This document shows, piece after piece, positions 7,529 to 15,881 of a DNA stretch of 37,149 bases; positions within the stretch are counted from its first letter, which is position 1; every line of letters starts with the position of its first letter. The notes below the pieces were generated by a model. The model saw only the letters and a list, made by a program, of their open reading frames with translations. It had not been told where the DNA came from and ran no database searches. The stretch comes from a virus. A program made the position numbers and the translations under genes. The stretch is taken from positions 1-37,149 of IMG/VR virus record IMGVR_UViG_3300044699_000069. One strand, given 5' to 3'.

Positions 7529-8847
7529 GTGGGCATCAGCAAGGCGGCCGACAGCCGGCCGCACGACGAGACCGACCGGCCGCCCGGCCACCCCATGGAC
7601 CAGTACGACCGTACCTCCTCCGGACCCGTCCGGCGAGCGTGACGGCCTGGTCCCGTTCACCCGTGCCAGCACGGTGAAGGGCCGCGTCCAGAACAGCGAG
7701 GCCCTGAAGGCGTACAACGAGAAGATGCTGGCCAAGGGCCTGGCCGTCTCGCCGGACCTGGTGGCGCTCGCGGCGCGCCACGCCGCTCAGGGCGCGCCGG
7801 GTGCGCACGCCACGTTGCTCGACATCACGGAGCAGGCCAAGGTGCGCGCGGGCGCCCGAGCGGCGGCCAACTCGGCTCGGCGCTCCACGCGTTCACCGAG
7901 CAGGTGGACATGGGCGAGCCGCTGGAGGAGGTGCTGGAGCGCGTCCCGGACAGCCTGAAGGCCGACGTCCGGGCCTACGTCGAGATGCTGGCGCGCGAGG
8001 GCCTGACGCCCGTGCCCGAGCTCGTGGAGCGCGTGGTGGTCAACCGCAAGCTCCAGACCGGGCTCACCTGGGACGGCAAGCCGAGCTCGCGCGCCAACGC
8101 GGCGGCCGGCGTGGCCGCACGGTTCGACCGGATGTATCTGTGGACCGATCCTCGGGACGGCGTCCAGTACCTGATCCCCGGGACCTGAAGACCGGCACAG
8201 AACGCCGTGGCCTACGGCTCGCTGGAGACGTGCGTCCAGGAGGCCATCGCGGCGCGCGCCGACTGGATGTGGAACGAGGACCCGAGGCTACGAGGACATG
8301 CCTCCCCAGGTCGCCGGGCCCGGCGCGCCGGTGGAGGACCCGCGTTCGGCCACCCAGCCTCGCTCCGGATGGACATCGGCCTCCTGATCCACCTGCCGGT
8401 GGGCACCGGGACGTGCGAGGCCGAGGAGCTGGACCTGGAGCTCGGCTGGCGCGTCGCCCAGCTCGCCGTGGAGCTCATGCTGGTGGACAAGGCCAAGGAC
8501 CACTGTCACCGGCCGTTCGCGGCCCGGCGCGAGCTGGCCGCGTTCCCCAGCGGTTCGTCCAGGCCGACCCAACGCCCGAGGAGGCCGCGCCCGAGCTGGC
8601 ACCCGATCCGATCGGCCCCGGGGTCAGCGGCACGCCGGCACGCCAGCGACGCCGGCACTCGACAACGGCGCGACGCCGGACGGTCGGGCAAGGCAGCCGA
8701 CGGGAGCGAGCTGGCCCCGCTGGCGCGCGACGTCGGCGCCCAGCGCGCGTGCTCGTCCTGTGGCCGGTGGGCCACCGGAAGGGCTCGCCCAAGTGCTGGG
8801 GTGACCAGACCCCGCCAAGCTCTCCCACGAGCGGCCGGGCCCGATGA
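7529..8847 (+). CDS. Cas4/RecB-like PD-(D/E)XK exonuclease with CCHC zinc knuckle
   Basis: GTG 7529 follows GAGAGAG. The product is ~440 aa once four or more base losses are repaired. The nuclease core follows the RecB/Cas4 order: a His-containing SALHAFTEQVD, an acidic ELVERVVVNRKLQTGLTWDG region, GVAARFDRMYLW, then LIGDLKTG (the D-x-K metal-binding motif) and the YGSLETCVQEAIAARADW helix carrying the Q/Y motif. A further domain has IGLLIHLPVGTGTCEAEELD, typical of the C-terminal part of phage RecB-like exonucleases. The tail carries CSSCGRVGHRKGSPKC, a CCHC zinc knuckle. Likely role: DNA end resection in phage recombination or replication. It ends in an ATGA overlap with the next gene. Confidence 0.7.
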
Positions 8848-9509
8848 CCGGCCGGCCGAGTGCCGCGGCCCCCATCGCCTACGTGCCCCCGGACGAGGAG
8901 CCCGAGCCGGCCACCGTACCGGTGCCGGCCGGCGTCATCGCGTGCGGCCCCGACGGCGCCGTGACCGAGCTGACGCCGGGCGACGCGGCGGCAGTCCAGG
9001 AGGTCATGGACCAGCTCTCGGCCAAGGGCCGAGGACAAGCCGTGCCCGCACGCCGGGGGCTTTACCCGCGCGCTGGTGGGCGACCCGTTGCACCCCGAGG
9101 AGCCCCCGGCCGAGCGGTTCGTCTGCGCCGACTGTGGCCAGGAGACCGAGCGCGCGGCCGACGCGCGGCGCGCTCGGGAGGCCATGGACAATCCGGGGCC
9201 ACGCCCGGCCGCCCAGGACCGGCACCGACGAGAGCGTTCACGACCCCGCCGAGGTAGACAGTGTGCCGGGTGACCCCGCCCACTACCGGCCGCGCGCACG
9301 ACGTCGGTGGGGCCTGGTACGGCCACCGCTGGACCACGGCGACCCGTTCGCCGGACAGCCCAAGGACCCGAGCTCGTCGCCCGAGGACCGCATCCGCAAG
9401 TGCACCAAGCGCGAGGAGCTTGTCCGCGCTCCGGCGCGAGGGCCTGGCACAGGGCTGGTGGACGGACGACCACACCACGCTGGGGCTGGAGATTCTGCGG
9501 TCCCTGTGA
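8844..9509 (+). CDS. Zinc-binding hypothetical protein(s) downstream of the nuclease
   Basis: ATG 8844 overlaps the nuclease stop. The frame encodes a Pro/acidic N-terminus (MTGRPSAAAPIAYVPPDEEP), then VIACGPDGAVTELTPGDAAA, a helix AVQEVMDQLSAKG, and after a frame error CPHAGG...FVCADCGQETERA, a likely zinc site. Further errors precede a C-terminal part ending EDRIRKCTKREELV and LRREGLAQGWWTDDHTTLGL, stop at 9507-9509. This may be one ~220-aa protein or two adjacent genes; the junction near 9225 is unclear, with a GAGGTAGACAGTG possible second start. No family is recognised; position suggests a DNA metabolism accessory. Confidence 0.45.
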
Positions 9510-9510
9510 C

Positions 9511-9539
9511 CTGCGCTGTAGCGACAACTAGCGTAAGGT
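9511..9539 (+). promoter_or_regulatory. Promoter of the second rightward block
   Basis: CTGCGC (9511-9516), 17 nt and TAAGGT (9534-9539). It resembles the 3893 promoter: similar -35 (TTGCGC) and an ACTAG string just before the -10. The next start is ATG 9655, giving a leader of about 110 nt in which no clear structure was found. Confidence 0.45.
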
Positions 9540-9654
9540 TGCGAAACGAGGGGCCAGGTTGGCCACAACGCCATCAGCGCCGGATCACACCGACCGGAAC
9601 CTGCCCCTCGGCTCCACAGACCAGGACAGAACGAACGGAACAGAGGAGCAGACC

Positions 9655-10149
9655 ATGGGCCTGAAGCCCGCACGCAACACCTTCCTGGGCGCCGCAGACC
9701 TGAAGGGGTGTCTGGTGGTCGTCCAGGCCCACGAGAAGGGCACCGCGCCGAGCACCGTCCCCGGCGCGGCGGCCGGAGCGACCTACGACTGGGTGCGCGC
9801 CACGGTGGCCGTCCTGGACGGCGAGGTCTCCGAGGCGCTGGCCGAGCAGGCCGCGCGGCGCCGAGCTGCCGATCGTGCTGGAGGACATCCGGTTCGACAA
9901 GGGCGCCATCGTCAACGAGCTGAGCCCCACCGTCGGTGGGTACGACGCGGACGGGACGCCCAAGCTGAAGGTGGGCCGGATCGGCACGTACACGGACAAG
10001 TTCCGCAACCCGGGACGTCTCCGGCTGGACGAGCCGACGGACACGCCGAGTTCAAGGTGGCGGCCGACTACGTCAACGCCAACCCGGACGTCTTCCCCGA
10101 GCGCGACCCGTTCGCGGCCGAGGGCAAGGCCGCCAAGGCGTTCGCCTGA
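9655..10149 (+). CDS. Hypothetical ~165-aa protein, possible ssDNA-binding type
   Basis: ATG 9655 follows GAGGAGCAGACC. With two base losses repaired (near 9858 and 10015) it reads MGLKPARNTFLGAADLKG, CLVVVQAHEKG, YDWVRATVAVLDGE, LPIVLEDIRFDKGAIVNEL, GTPKLKVGRIGTYTDKF and ends AEGKAAKAFA. The alternation of beta-strand-like segments with charged turns could form an OB fold, and the gene follows the helicase and nuclease block, so an ssDNA-binding protein is possible. That is inference: I do not recognise a definite SSB signature, and the usual acidic SSB tail is absent. Confidence 0.5.
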   Translation: MGLKPARNTFLGAADLKGCLVVVQAHEKGTAPSTVPGAAAGATYDWVRATVAVLDGEVSEALAEQAARRRAADRAGGHPVRQGRHRQRAEPHRRWVRRGRDAQAEGGPDRHVHGQVPQPGTSPAGRADGHAEFKVAADYVNANPDVFPERDPFAAEGKAAKAFA

Positions 10150-10161
10150 TCTGTACCACCC

Positions 10162-10178
10162 CCGGGCATCCTGCCCGG
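10162..10178 (+). terminator. GC-rich hairpin after the 165-aa gene
   Basis: CCGGGCA (10162-10168), loop TCC, TGCCCGG (10172-10178): a perfect 7-bp stem 13 nt after the stop codon. A second GC-rich stem-loop, with one bulge, follows at about 10219-10244. No T-run follows either, so these may be weak terminators or processing structures before the tRNA-like gene. Confidence 0.4.
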
Positions 10179-10253
10179 TCGGCGCGCCACCGTAGGCCGC
10201 TCCTCGTCGTCCAGGGAGCGCCGGGCTGTCACGGCCCGGGCGCCGGCAAGGCC

Positions 10254-10368
10254 AGCTCGGTAGCTCAACTGGCAGAGCACCGGGTGCACCCCGATCCGGC
10301 ACCCGGCCGCGCGGCCTGTGCCGGTGGCACGGGCTGGGAGGCTGCGGGTTCGAATCCCGCCCGAGCTG
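10254..10368 (+). tRNA. tRNA-like gene with oversized, non-canonical centre
   Basis: The ends are a textbook tRNA: acceptor stem AGCTCGG (10254-10260) pairs perfectly with CCGAGCT (10361-10367); TA follows; the D arm is GCTC-AACTGGCA-GAGC (10263-10278); the T arm is GCGGG-TTCGAAT-CCCGC (10344-10360); the discriminator is G. The 65 nt between the D and T arms do not form a normal 17-nt anticodon arm plus variable loop. Instead there is CCGGGTG (10280-10286) pairing with CACCCGG (10300-10306), a GGCC-GCGC-GGCC stem (10305-10316) and GTGCC-GGT-GGCAC (10318-10330). No anticodon can be assigned. No CCA is encoded. It could be a degenerate tRNA, a tRNA with an insertion, or a tRNA-like RNA. Confidence 0.5.
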
Positions 10369-10399
10369 GCCGTAATGCTCCACCCGAGAGGAGGCCGAC

Positions 10400-10528
10400 G
10401 TGGCGAGACACCCGGACGACGTCCGAGGCACCGACAGCGGCCCCAAGCCCCACCCGGACGCCGGCCCCACGCCCGTGACCGACCCTGAGCTGGCCGAGCC
10501 GCGCCCGGACCCCGAGGAGCCGAAGTGA
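10400..10528 (+). CDS. 43-codon acidic, Pro-rich mini-protein
   Basis: GTG 10400 follows a strong GAGAGGAGG site and the frame is open to TGA 10526-10528, overlapping the next GTG start. The product, beginning MARHPDDVRGTDSGPKPHP, is almost entirely Pro, Asp, Glu, Gly and Lys, with no hydrophobic core, so it is probably disordered. No family is recognised. The good ribosome site and the GTGA coupling to a membrane protein gene support that it is real. Confidence 0.5.
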   Translation: MARHPDDVRGTDSGPKPHPDAGPTPVTDPELAEPRPDPEEPK

Positions 10529-10708
10529 CGCCGCTCTGGCGTGCGCTCCGACGCGCGTTCGTGGAGCTCGCGTGCGGGTTCTTGTACGGCGTTCAGGTTA
10601 CTCTGGCGTTCGCGCATGGACGTCGCCATCATCATGTGCGTGACGGCCTGGTGCGGCTACTGGGGCACGGCCTGGGTGTTCCTGATCATCGACCGGATGG
10701 GGTACTGA
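10525..10708 (+). CDS. Small two-helix membrane protein
   Basis: GTG 10525 overlaps the preceding stop (GTGA). The product opens MTPLWRALRRAFVELACGFLYG and, after a base loss near 10613, continues MDVAIIMCVTAWCGYWGTAW and VFLIIDRMGY, stop TGA 10706-10708. Two hydrophobic helices separated by a short basic turn suggest a ~60-aa inner-membrane protein. If no frame error exists, the second helix could be a separate 30-aa protein from ATG 10617. It directly precedes the sugar-modification genes. Function unknown. Confidence 0.5.
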
Positions 10709-10709
10709 C

Positions 10710-11669
10710 GTGAAGATCGGCATCACAGGAGGCACCGGGTTCATCGGGGCTGGGTGGCCAGCGTCGCGCTGGAGCACGGTCACGACGTCGTGCTCATGGA
10801 CCGACGCTCGCGCCCGTTCGGCCAGCAGGACATCGTTCTGACCGGTCCGGCGGCCGGCCAGGTGAGGGGAAACGTCTCGTTCTTCCTGGGCGACGTCCGG
10901 GACGCCACGGCGATGTGCGAGCTGGCCGCCCACGTGGACGGCATCATCCACCTGGCCGCGTGCCTCGGCACCCAGGAGACCATTCAGAACCCTCGGCCGG
11001 CGGCCGAGACCAACGTGATGGGCGGTCTCAACTTCCTGGAGGCAGTCACCCAGTACGGGATCGCGGGTACCTACATCGGCGTAGGCAACCACTGGATGCA
11101 GAACACCTACAGCATCAGCAAGACCACGGTGGAGCGGTTCGTCCACATGTTCAACGCCGAGCGCTGGACCAGCGGGTGTCCGGTCAACATCGTGCGCGCC
11201 GTCAACGCCTACGGTCCGGGCCAGGCCATGGCCCCGCCGTACGGCCCGGCCAAGGTCCGGAAGATCACCCGGCGTTCGTCGCCCGGACGCTCACCGGCGC
11301 GCCGATCGAGGTCTACGGGGACGGCAGCAGATCAGCGACATGGTGCACGTGAAGGACGTGGCCGAGGCGCTGGTCCGTGCGCTGGAGGCGTCGCACGCCG
11401 GCCACCTGATCCCCCATCCGGTGGAGGTGGGCCCCGAGGTGTCCGCCACCGTCAACGAGGTGGCCGAGCAGGTGGTGGCGTCCGCGTTCATCCAGAACGT
11501 GCACGTGCCCCCGGCCGAGGGCCCGACGATCGTTCATCTGCCGATGCGCCCGGGCGAGGAGCTGGGCGCCGTCGTCAAGGCCGACACCAGCACGCTCGGC
11601 GCGCTCGGCATGGACCCCGCCAAGCTGATCGACCTCCGGACCGGGCTCGGGGACACCGTGAAGTGGTAA
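10710..11669 (+). CDS. NAD-dependent sugar epimerase/dehydratase (extended SDR)
   Basis: GTG 10710 gives MKIGITGGTGFIGAW, the Rossmann GxxGxxG NAD-binding motif at the very N-terminus. The catalytic YxxxK of short-chain dehydrogenases is present as NTYSISKTTVERF, and VRAVNAYGPGQ matches the conserved substrate-loop region of nucleotide-sugar epimerases. ISDMVHVKDVAEAL is the usual C-terminal lobe signature. Three single-base losses (10752, ~11267, ~11330) break the frame; each is repaired by one G/C. At ~320 aa it has the normal family length. It probably converts a nucleotide sugar (UDP/GDP/dTDP-hexose) for the glycosyltransferases downstream. The exact substrate cannot be read from sequence. 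Confidence 0.8.
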
Positions 11670-11707
11670 GCCGAGCACTGGTTGCCCGGCTATCGAGCGG
11701 CCACCTG

Positions 11708-12756
11708 ATGCGCGCGCTGTTCTTCACGGCGGCCGACGACGGCGCGAGCTGGTACCGAGCGGACCAGCCGGCCATGACGCTCCGGTGGTCCGGTCACGAG
11801 ACCTGGGTGTCCACGCTCGCCATCCCCAGCGTCATCGCCAAGGCCGACGTCATCGTGGCGTCCCGCCCGGCGCGGCCCGAGGCGCTGGCGCTCCTGGAGC
11901 GCGCCCGGGACCAGGTACGGCTGCCGGATCGTGGCAGACCTGGACGATGACTACTGGGCCATGGGGGAGGAGAACACCCTGGCCTATCAGAGCTGGCACC
12001 TGGACAACGACGGCGCGCTGTTGCGCGGCCTGGAGGCCGGGTGCCGGCTGGCCGACGTCGTCACCGTGGCCAGCGAGGGCGAGGCCGAGGCCGTCATCCG
12101 GAACGCCGGGGTGGAGCCGAGCAAGGTCCGTGTGGTGCCGAACGGGCTCCACGCGTCGATCCTGGGGCTCCCCCGGGACTATGAAAACGGTTTCAGCAAC
12201 GACGGCGTGCTCACCATCGGCTGGGCCGGCACGGCGTCCAGCATCCAGGGCCTGGACCTGTGCGCGCGGGCGCTCGGCCGCGTCGTGACCAAGTACGGCA
12301 AGCGGGTGCGCGTCCGGCTCGTCGGCTTCCAGCCGAGCGCGGCGTCTGACGTCGTAGCGCAAGCACCTGAACGTGCCCGGCGACATCGCGCACGCTGAGT
12401 GGGTGCCCCACGGGGACAGCTACCTGTCACAGGTCGGGGCGTTCGACTGTGTGGTTGGCGCCGTACCAGGGCACGCCGTTCAACAACGCCAAGTTCCCCA
12501 CCAAGGCGCTGGAGGCCGGGTTCTGGGGTACCCCGCTGATCGCCAGTGACATCCGGCCGTACCGGGGTGGATCGACCACGGCCAGGATGGCTACCTGGTG
12601 AGCGAGTACACCCCGCATCTGTGGTCCCGCCACCTGTGCGAGCTGATCGAATCGGCCGAGCTCCGGCGCAAGATCGGGGAGGCCAGCCGGTCCCGCGCGG
12701 CGGCATACTCGCTCCAGGAGGTGGGCCGGCAATGGGAGGCCGTGCTGTTCGGGTGA
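11708..12756 (+). CDS. GT-B fold glycosyltransferase (GT4-like)
   Basis: ATG 11708 opens MRALFFTAADDGASWYRADQ. With four frame errors repaired, the product (~350 aa) shows ADLDDDYWAM, a donor-domain start at VRVVPNGL followed by GVLTIGWAGTASSIQGLDL, LVGFQP, FPTKALEAGFWGTPLIASD (the conserved E-x7-E-like region of GT4 enzymes, K-E spacing) and DGYLVSEYTPHLWSRHLCEL. The C-terminus is EVGRQWEAVLFG, stop TGA 12754-12756 overlapping the lipoprotein start. It transfers a sugar from an activated donor, presumably made by the epimerase; the acceptor (virion protein, DNA or host envelope polymer) is unknown. Confidence 0.75.
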
Positions 12757-13010
12757 CCTTGGGCGCGCTGGCGCTGTGCGCCGTTCTCCTGGGCCTGAGC
12801 GGCTGCACCCCCATGGACGGGCGCGTGACGGCGCGCGAGGCCGCCCAGGCCGCGCCAGGGCCCCGCCCGACCACGCTCCCGACGTCGGCCTACGACGGCA
12901 AGGCTCCACCACGCCCGGACCGGCGCCCGGTGGAGCAGAACCCAAGCTGTTGGATCGCGAGCCCGGGCTGGCCTCGGTGCTCGGAGCTGGAGAGGACCGA
13001 CACCCGATGA
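12753..13010 (+). CDS. Small lipoprotein
   Basis: GTG 12753 overlaps the glycosyltransferase stop (GTGA). The N-terminus MTLGALALCAVLLGLSGC is a short hydrophobic signal ending in the lipobox LSGC, so the mature protein would start at a lipidated Cys (residue 18) on the outer face of the membrane. The rest is Pro-rich (APGPRPTTLPTSAYDG) and probably extended. The C-terminal third may be misread because an alternative frame is equally open. It overlaps the next glycosyltransferase start. Phage lipoproteins of this size often act in superinfection exclusion; here that is inference. Confidence 0.65.
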   Translation: MTLGALALCAVLLGLSGCTPMDGRVTAREAAQAAPGPRPTTLPTSAYDGKAPPRPDRRPVEQNPSCWIASPGWPRCSELERTDTR

Positions 13011-14012
13011 TCATCACCAGGACCGGCGCCCAAGCGCTCTACTGGGCGCGCGTTTGCCACTGTTCAGGGGCCCCAGTGGTGGGGCTGGTTCGAGAAGGCG
13101 GCCGGACTGTGATCAAGGACCACAAGGTGGTCGCCTGGACGCCGTACGGGCGCGAGGCCACGGTGAGCATCCTGGGCCGGTACCTCCGGCGCGAGCACGA
13201 ACGCGGCCTGGTGGACGAGTGGTGGCTGTGCCTGAACACCGATCCGGAGCAGGTCTCGGACCTGAAGTACGCCTACGCGCTCGCCCGGGCCTACCCCTGG
13301 GTGAAGATCGTCCAGCGCCAGCCGCACCAGCCCCGGCGCCGGCCGAAACAGCGCAACACGGGGTATTTCTACACGAACATGACCGATCCGGACACGATCT
13401 ACCTCCGCGTGGACGATGACATCGTTTACATCCACGAGGACGCCGTGGAGCGGCTGGTGGTCCACCGAATCGAGCACGCCCAGGGGGTGGCCAGCTTCCC
13501 GATCATGTGGAACAACGCCATCATCTCGTGGTTCGCCCAGCAGGCCGGCGTCATCCCGGCGGCCGGCACCTTCACCCCGCCCGGCCGGATCGAGAGCCTG
13601 GAGGGCTACACCTGGCCCCAGGTCGGCGCGCTGTATTGCATGGACCCGTGGGCTGGGCGGACGGCCGATTCGCGGTCGCCCTCCACCGGCTCCTCCTGGA
13701 CCGCGTGCGCGCCGGAAAGGCCGAGGAGCTGTACCTGTACCAGGACTACCAGCTCCCGCTGGGGCTCCAGTTCTCCGTGTCGATGTTCGCCAGCTCGGGC
13801 CGGCTGTACGCCGGCCTGGAGCGCCCCGGCGTGCTCGTCCCGGACGAGGAGGAGGGCTGGCACACCGTGCACCAGCCCCAGCGCCTCGGCCAGCCCAACG
13901 TCATCGTGGGGACGCGCTGATCTCTCACTACACGTTCTTTCCCCAGGGCCCGGTGGTGCGCTCCACCGACGTGCTGGACCAGTACCGTCAGCTCGCTGAG
14001 CGACTGACGTAG
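13007..14012 (+). CDS. GT-A type glycosyltransferase
   Basis: ATG 13007 overlaps the lipoprotein stop (ATGA). The ~335-aa product has TDPDTIYLRVDDDIVYI, where the DDD provides the metal-binding DxD motif of GT-A glycosyltransferases. Upstream, LVDEWWLCLNTDPEQ and YPWVKIVQR fit the donor-binding Rossmann half; downstream come WNNAIISWFAQQ and, after a base loss near 13655, GWADGRFAVALHRLLLD and YQDYQLPLGLQFSVS. A second error near 13915 leads to DALISHYTFFPQGP and the stop at 14012. It shares a tightly coupled operon with the epimerase, GT-B enzyme and lipoprotein. Confidence 0.7.
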
Positions 14013-14035
14013 ACCAACCCACCAGGAGGCACCCC

Positions 14036-14336
14036 ATGTCCACGTCCCCCAACACCGGCGCGCCGGTGAGCGTGCCGATCGGCGCGCTCCTCCAGGCCCT
14101 CCACGAGCGCTACGGCAAGCTGATCGGGCAACTGATGCAGGAGAACGCCGAGCTCCAGGCCGGGGTGGAGATGCAGGCCGGCGAGCTCCAGTACCTCCGG
14201 TCCCTCCAGGAGGCCCAGCGCGAGCCGGACGAGGCGCCACCGAGCCCGTGGACGCCGGCACCGTCCAGCCGGCCATGGACCTGCTCGGCCGTGGCGCCGG
14301 CCCCGGGACAGCCCCCTGGAGGACGAGCGGCGCTGA
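14036..14336 (+). CDS. Coiled-coil protein at end of rightward operon
   Basis: ATG 14036 follows AGGAGGCACCCC. The N-terminal ~75 residues, VPIGALLQALHERYGKLIG then LMQENAELQAGVEMQAGELQ, form a clear heptad-type coiled coil. After a frame error near 14238 the tail (TVQPAMDLLG) is short and Pro/Gly-rich; the likely stop is TGA 14334-14336, just before the terminator hairpin. It is the last gene of the rightward transcript. No family is recognised; a homo-oligomeric adaptor is the most that can be inferred. Confidence 0.5.
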
Positions 14337-14349
14337 GCTCGGGACATGC

Positions 14350-14381
14350 GAGAGGCCCGGACCACTCGGTCCGGGCCTCTC
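14350..14381. terminator. Bidirectional terminator at convergent junction
   Basis: GAGAGGCCCGGACC (14350-14363), loop ACTC, then its perfect 14-bp complement (14368-14381). It lies exactly between the end of the rightward operon and the end of the leftward late operon (holin). There is no T-run on either side, as is common for actinobacterial terminators. Confidence 0.85.
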
Positions 14382-14384
14382 TGC

Positions 14385-14772
14385 GGCCTCGCGCCTCCCT
14401 GGGAGGCTCCAGCCTCGGCCGGCCGGACGGGCTCGCTCGGGTGGTTGGGGATGGCGCCGACCCCCACGAACGCCAGGATGGCCACGCCGATCTGGATGGC
14501 CTCGGAACCGGTCACGGCGTTGTCGGTCAGCGCGGCGGCCACGACGGTCCCGACGGCGGCCACGAGCGCGCCCAGGTCTTCACCCAGGGGTCCGGGGGCC
14601 CGTAGACCAGGAGCGCTCCGACGGCGGCCACGATGACCTGCCACCACATGCCGGCGTCGTTCAGCGGGGTGTGGTCGGTCATCGCGCCCTGGAGGACGAC
14701 GAACGCGGCCAGCAGGACGGGTGCGAGCTGGACCAGCGCCTTTCGGTAGGCGCTGGGGAGTGCTCGGAGCAT
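14385..14772 (-). CDS. Putative holin, multi-pass membrane protein
   Basis: ATG 14772 follows GAGGAGG five bases upstream. The product begins MLRALPSAYRKALVQLAPVL and has hydrophobic helices LAPVLLAAFVVLQGAM, WWQVIVAAVGALLVYG, LGALVAAVGTVVAAAL (after a base loss near 14580) and IQIGVAILAFVGVGAI, followed by a short polar tail. No stop is found in the expected frame before the terminator hairpin, so the 3' end is approximate and another lost base is likely. Location directly downstream of the endolysin, small size and several membrane helices support a holin that permits endolysin release. Confidence 0.65.
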
Positions 14773-14785
14773 GGTGCCTCCTCGT

Positions 14786-15084
14786 TCAGCCCCCAGCCCC
14801 ACTGGCCGGGGGAGCCTCCGGATGGGTGCTCCAGCCGCTCCACGGCGGCCTGGAGCGCCTGGACGTCGGCCTGGACGGTCCCGAGCACGTTGACCACCTG
14901 GGCCAGCGTGCGGCCCTGAGCGGCCAGCGCTCGCACGGCGCCGGCGGCCTGGCCGGCCGAGTGCTGGACCAGCTCCCCGAGCGACTTGGTGTCGTCCGGA
15001 TCGTCGCCCAGCCCATGTCGACGTAGTGCATCAGCTTGACGGGGCCTCCACCACGGCCTTGGCGATTTCCTGGGCTGTGGGCAT
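14786..15084 (-). CDS. Endolysin C-terminal region or separate internal-start protein
   Basis: ATG 15084 is preceded by AGGAGGAGGACGAC, a strong ribosome site, and opens MPTAQEIAKAVVEAP. After two base losses it continues VKLMHYVDMGWG, DDTKSLGELVQHSAGQ, AAGAVRALAAQGRTLAQVVN and a helix VQADVQALQAAVERLEH, ending GQWGWG with TGA 14786-14788. No stop codon in any frame separates it from the endolysin (15085-15200), so it may be the C-terminal half of that protein, a separately translated fragment, or both. Its helical C-terminus could bind the wall or multimerise. Confidence 0.5.
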
Positions 15085-15592
15085 GTCGTCCTCCTCCTGG
15101 TGTGCGCGCTCGGCGTCCAGGGCCTGGAGCTTTGGTCCGGACGCGCCGGACCTGAGCCGGCGTCGCGTTGATCTCGAAGTGCATTCCGTCGACCGTGCTG
15201 GAGTAGTGCTCACCCAGCGGACCACGCCCTCGTACTCGGCCAGGTGCCGATCGATCGCCGCGCGCTCGGCCGTCGTCCACGTCCGCTTGACGCCGCGCGG
15301 GTGCTGGGTGGCGTTCAGGTCGATGGCCGTGGCGCTCGCGTGGTTGCTGTAACCGGTCTCCTGGTCCCGGATCGGCCGGCTTGGCCCAGCCCCAGTCAAG
15401 CGGTGGGGAGCACCTTGCCGTTCTCCACCACCGGGGTGTTCAGCGGCTCCACGTGCTCGTGGATGAACCGAGCGACGCGCGCCAAGAGCCACGCGACGTC
15501 GCCAGGCTTGATCGCGAGCGCGACCCCGGGACGATCTGGACGCTGGGCGGGCGCTCGTCCAGGACGGCCCAGCCGTTCTGACTACGTGCCAT
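15085..15592 (-). CDS. Endolysin, M15-family (VanY-like) peptidase
   Basis: ATG 15592 opens MARSQNGWAVLDERPPSVQI, an N-terminus typical of actinophage lysins of this type. With three or four base losses repaired, the chain reads VALAIKPGDVAWLLARVARF, IHEHVEPLNTPVVENGK, then GYSNHASATAIDLNATQHPRG, which carries the His and Asp zinc ligands of the M15_4 L-alanyl-D-glutamate peptidases. TWTTAERAAIDRHLAEYEGV and VDGMHFEIN, with the final His ligand and Glu, complete the site. It cleaves peptide cross-links of peptidoglycan at lysis. No signal peptide is present, so export depends on the neighbouring holin. Confidence 0.8.
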
Positions 15593-15603
15593 GCCTGTCA
15601 GTC

Positions 15604-15796
15604 TCTCGCCTACCTGAACGATTGTCACGTAGGCTCCGGTGCCGACGATTCGAACACAGTAGTTGCGGTGCCAGACCACCCCGAAGATCGCGGCCCACGA
15701 GAGCACCCGGAGCGTCGGGCGGCCGGGCATGTCGGGCCACCAGATCGCGAGCACGGCCAGGCTCAGCACGGCTGTGATAACCAGCATGAACGCCAT
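15604..15796 (-). CDS. Small two-helix membrane protein of the lysis region
   Basis: ATG 15796 follows GAGGTG. The product MAFMLVITAVLSLAVLAIWW has one hydrophobic helix at the N-terminus; VLSWAAIFGVVWHRNY forms a second, and the tail is VRIVGTGAYVTIVQVGERL. The frame runs into the endolysin, so a base loss near 15605 probably hides a TGA there. A longer form from GTG 15871 is possible but has no ribosome site. Position just upstream of the endolysin suggests a second holin or antiholin; this is inferred. Confidence 0.5.
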
Positions 15797-15881
15797 GACG
15801 TTGACACCTCGGGGGAGTCGCGCCAACGTACCCGGGAGTAACGGGCGACGAACAAGAGAGAGCCCAGCCACGCCCCGTGAA

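Noticed and set aside
5469-14012. Widespread pseudogenes in the replication and sugar regions
   Set aside because: Fragments keep all motifs and rejoin after restoring single G/C bases, which is not how decaying genes look; consensus error is the better explanation.
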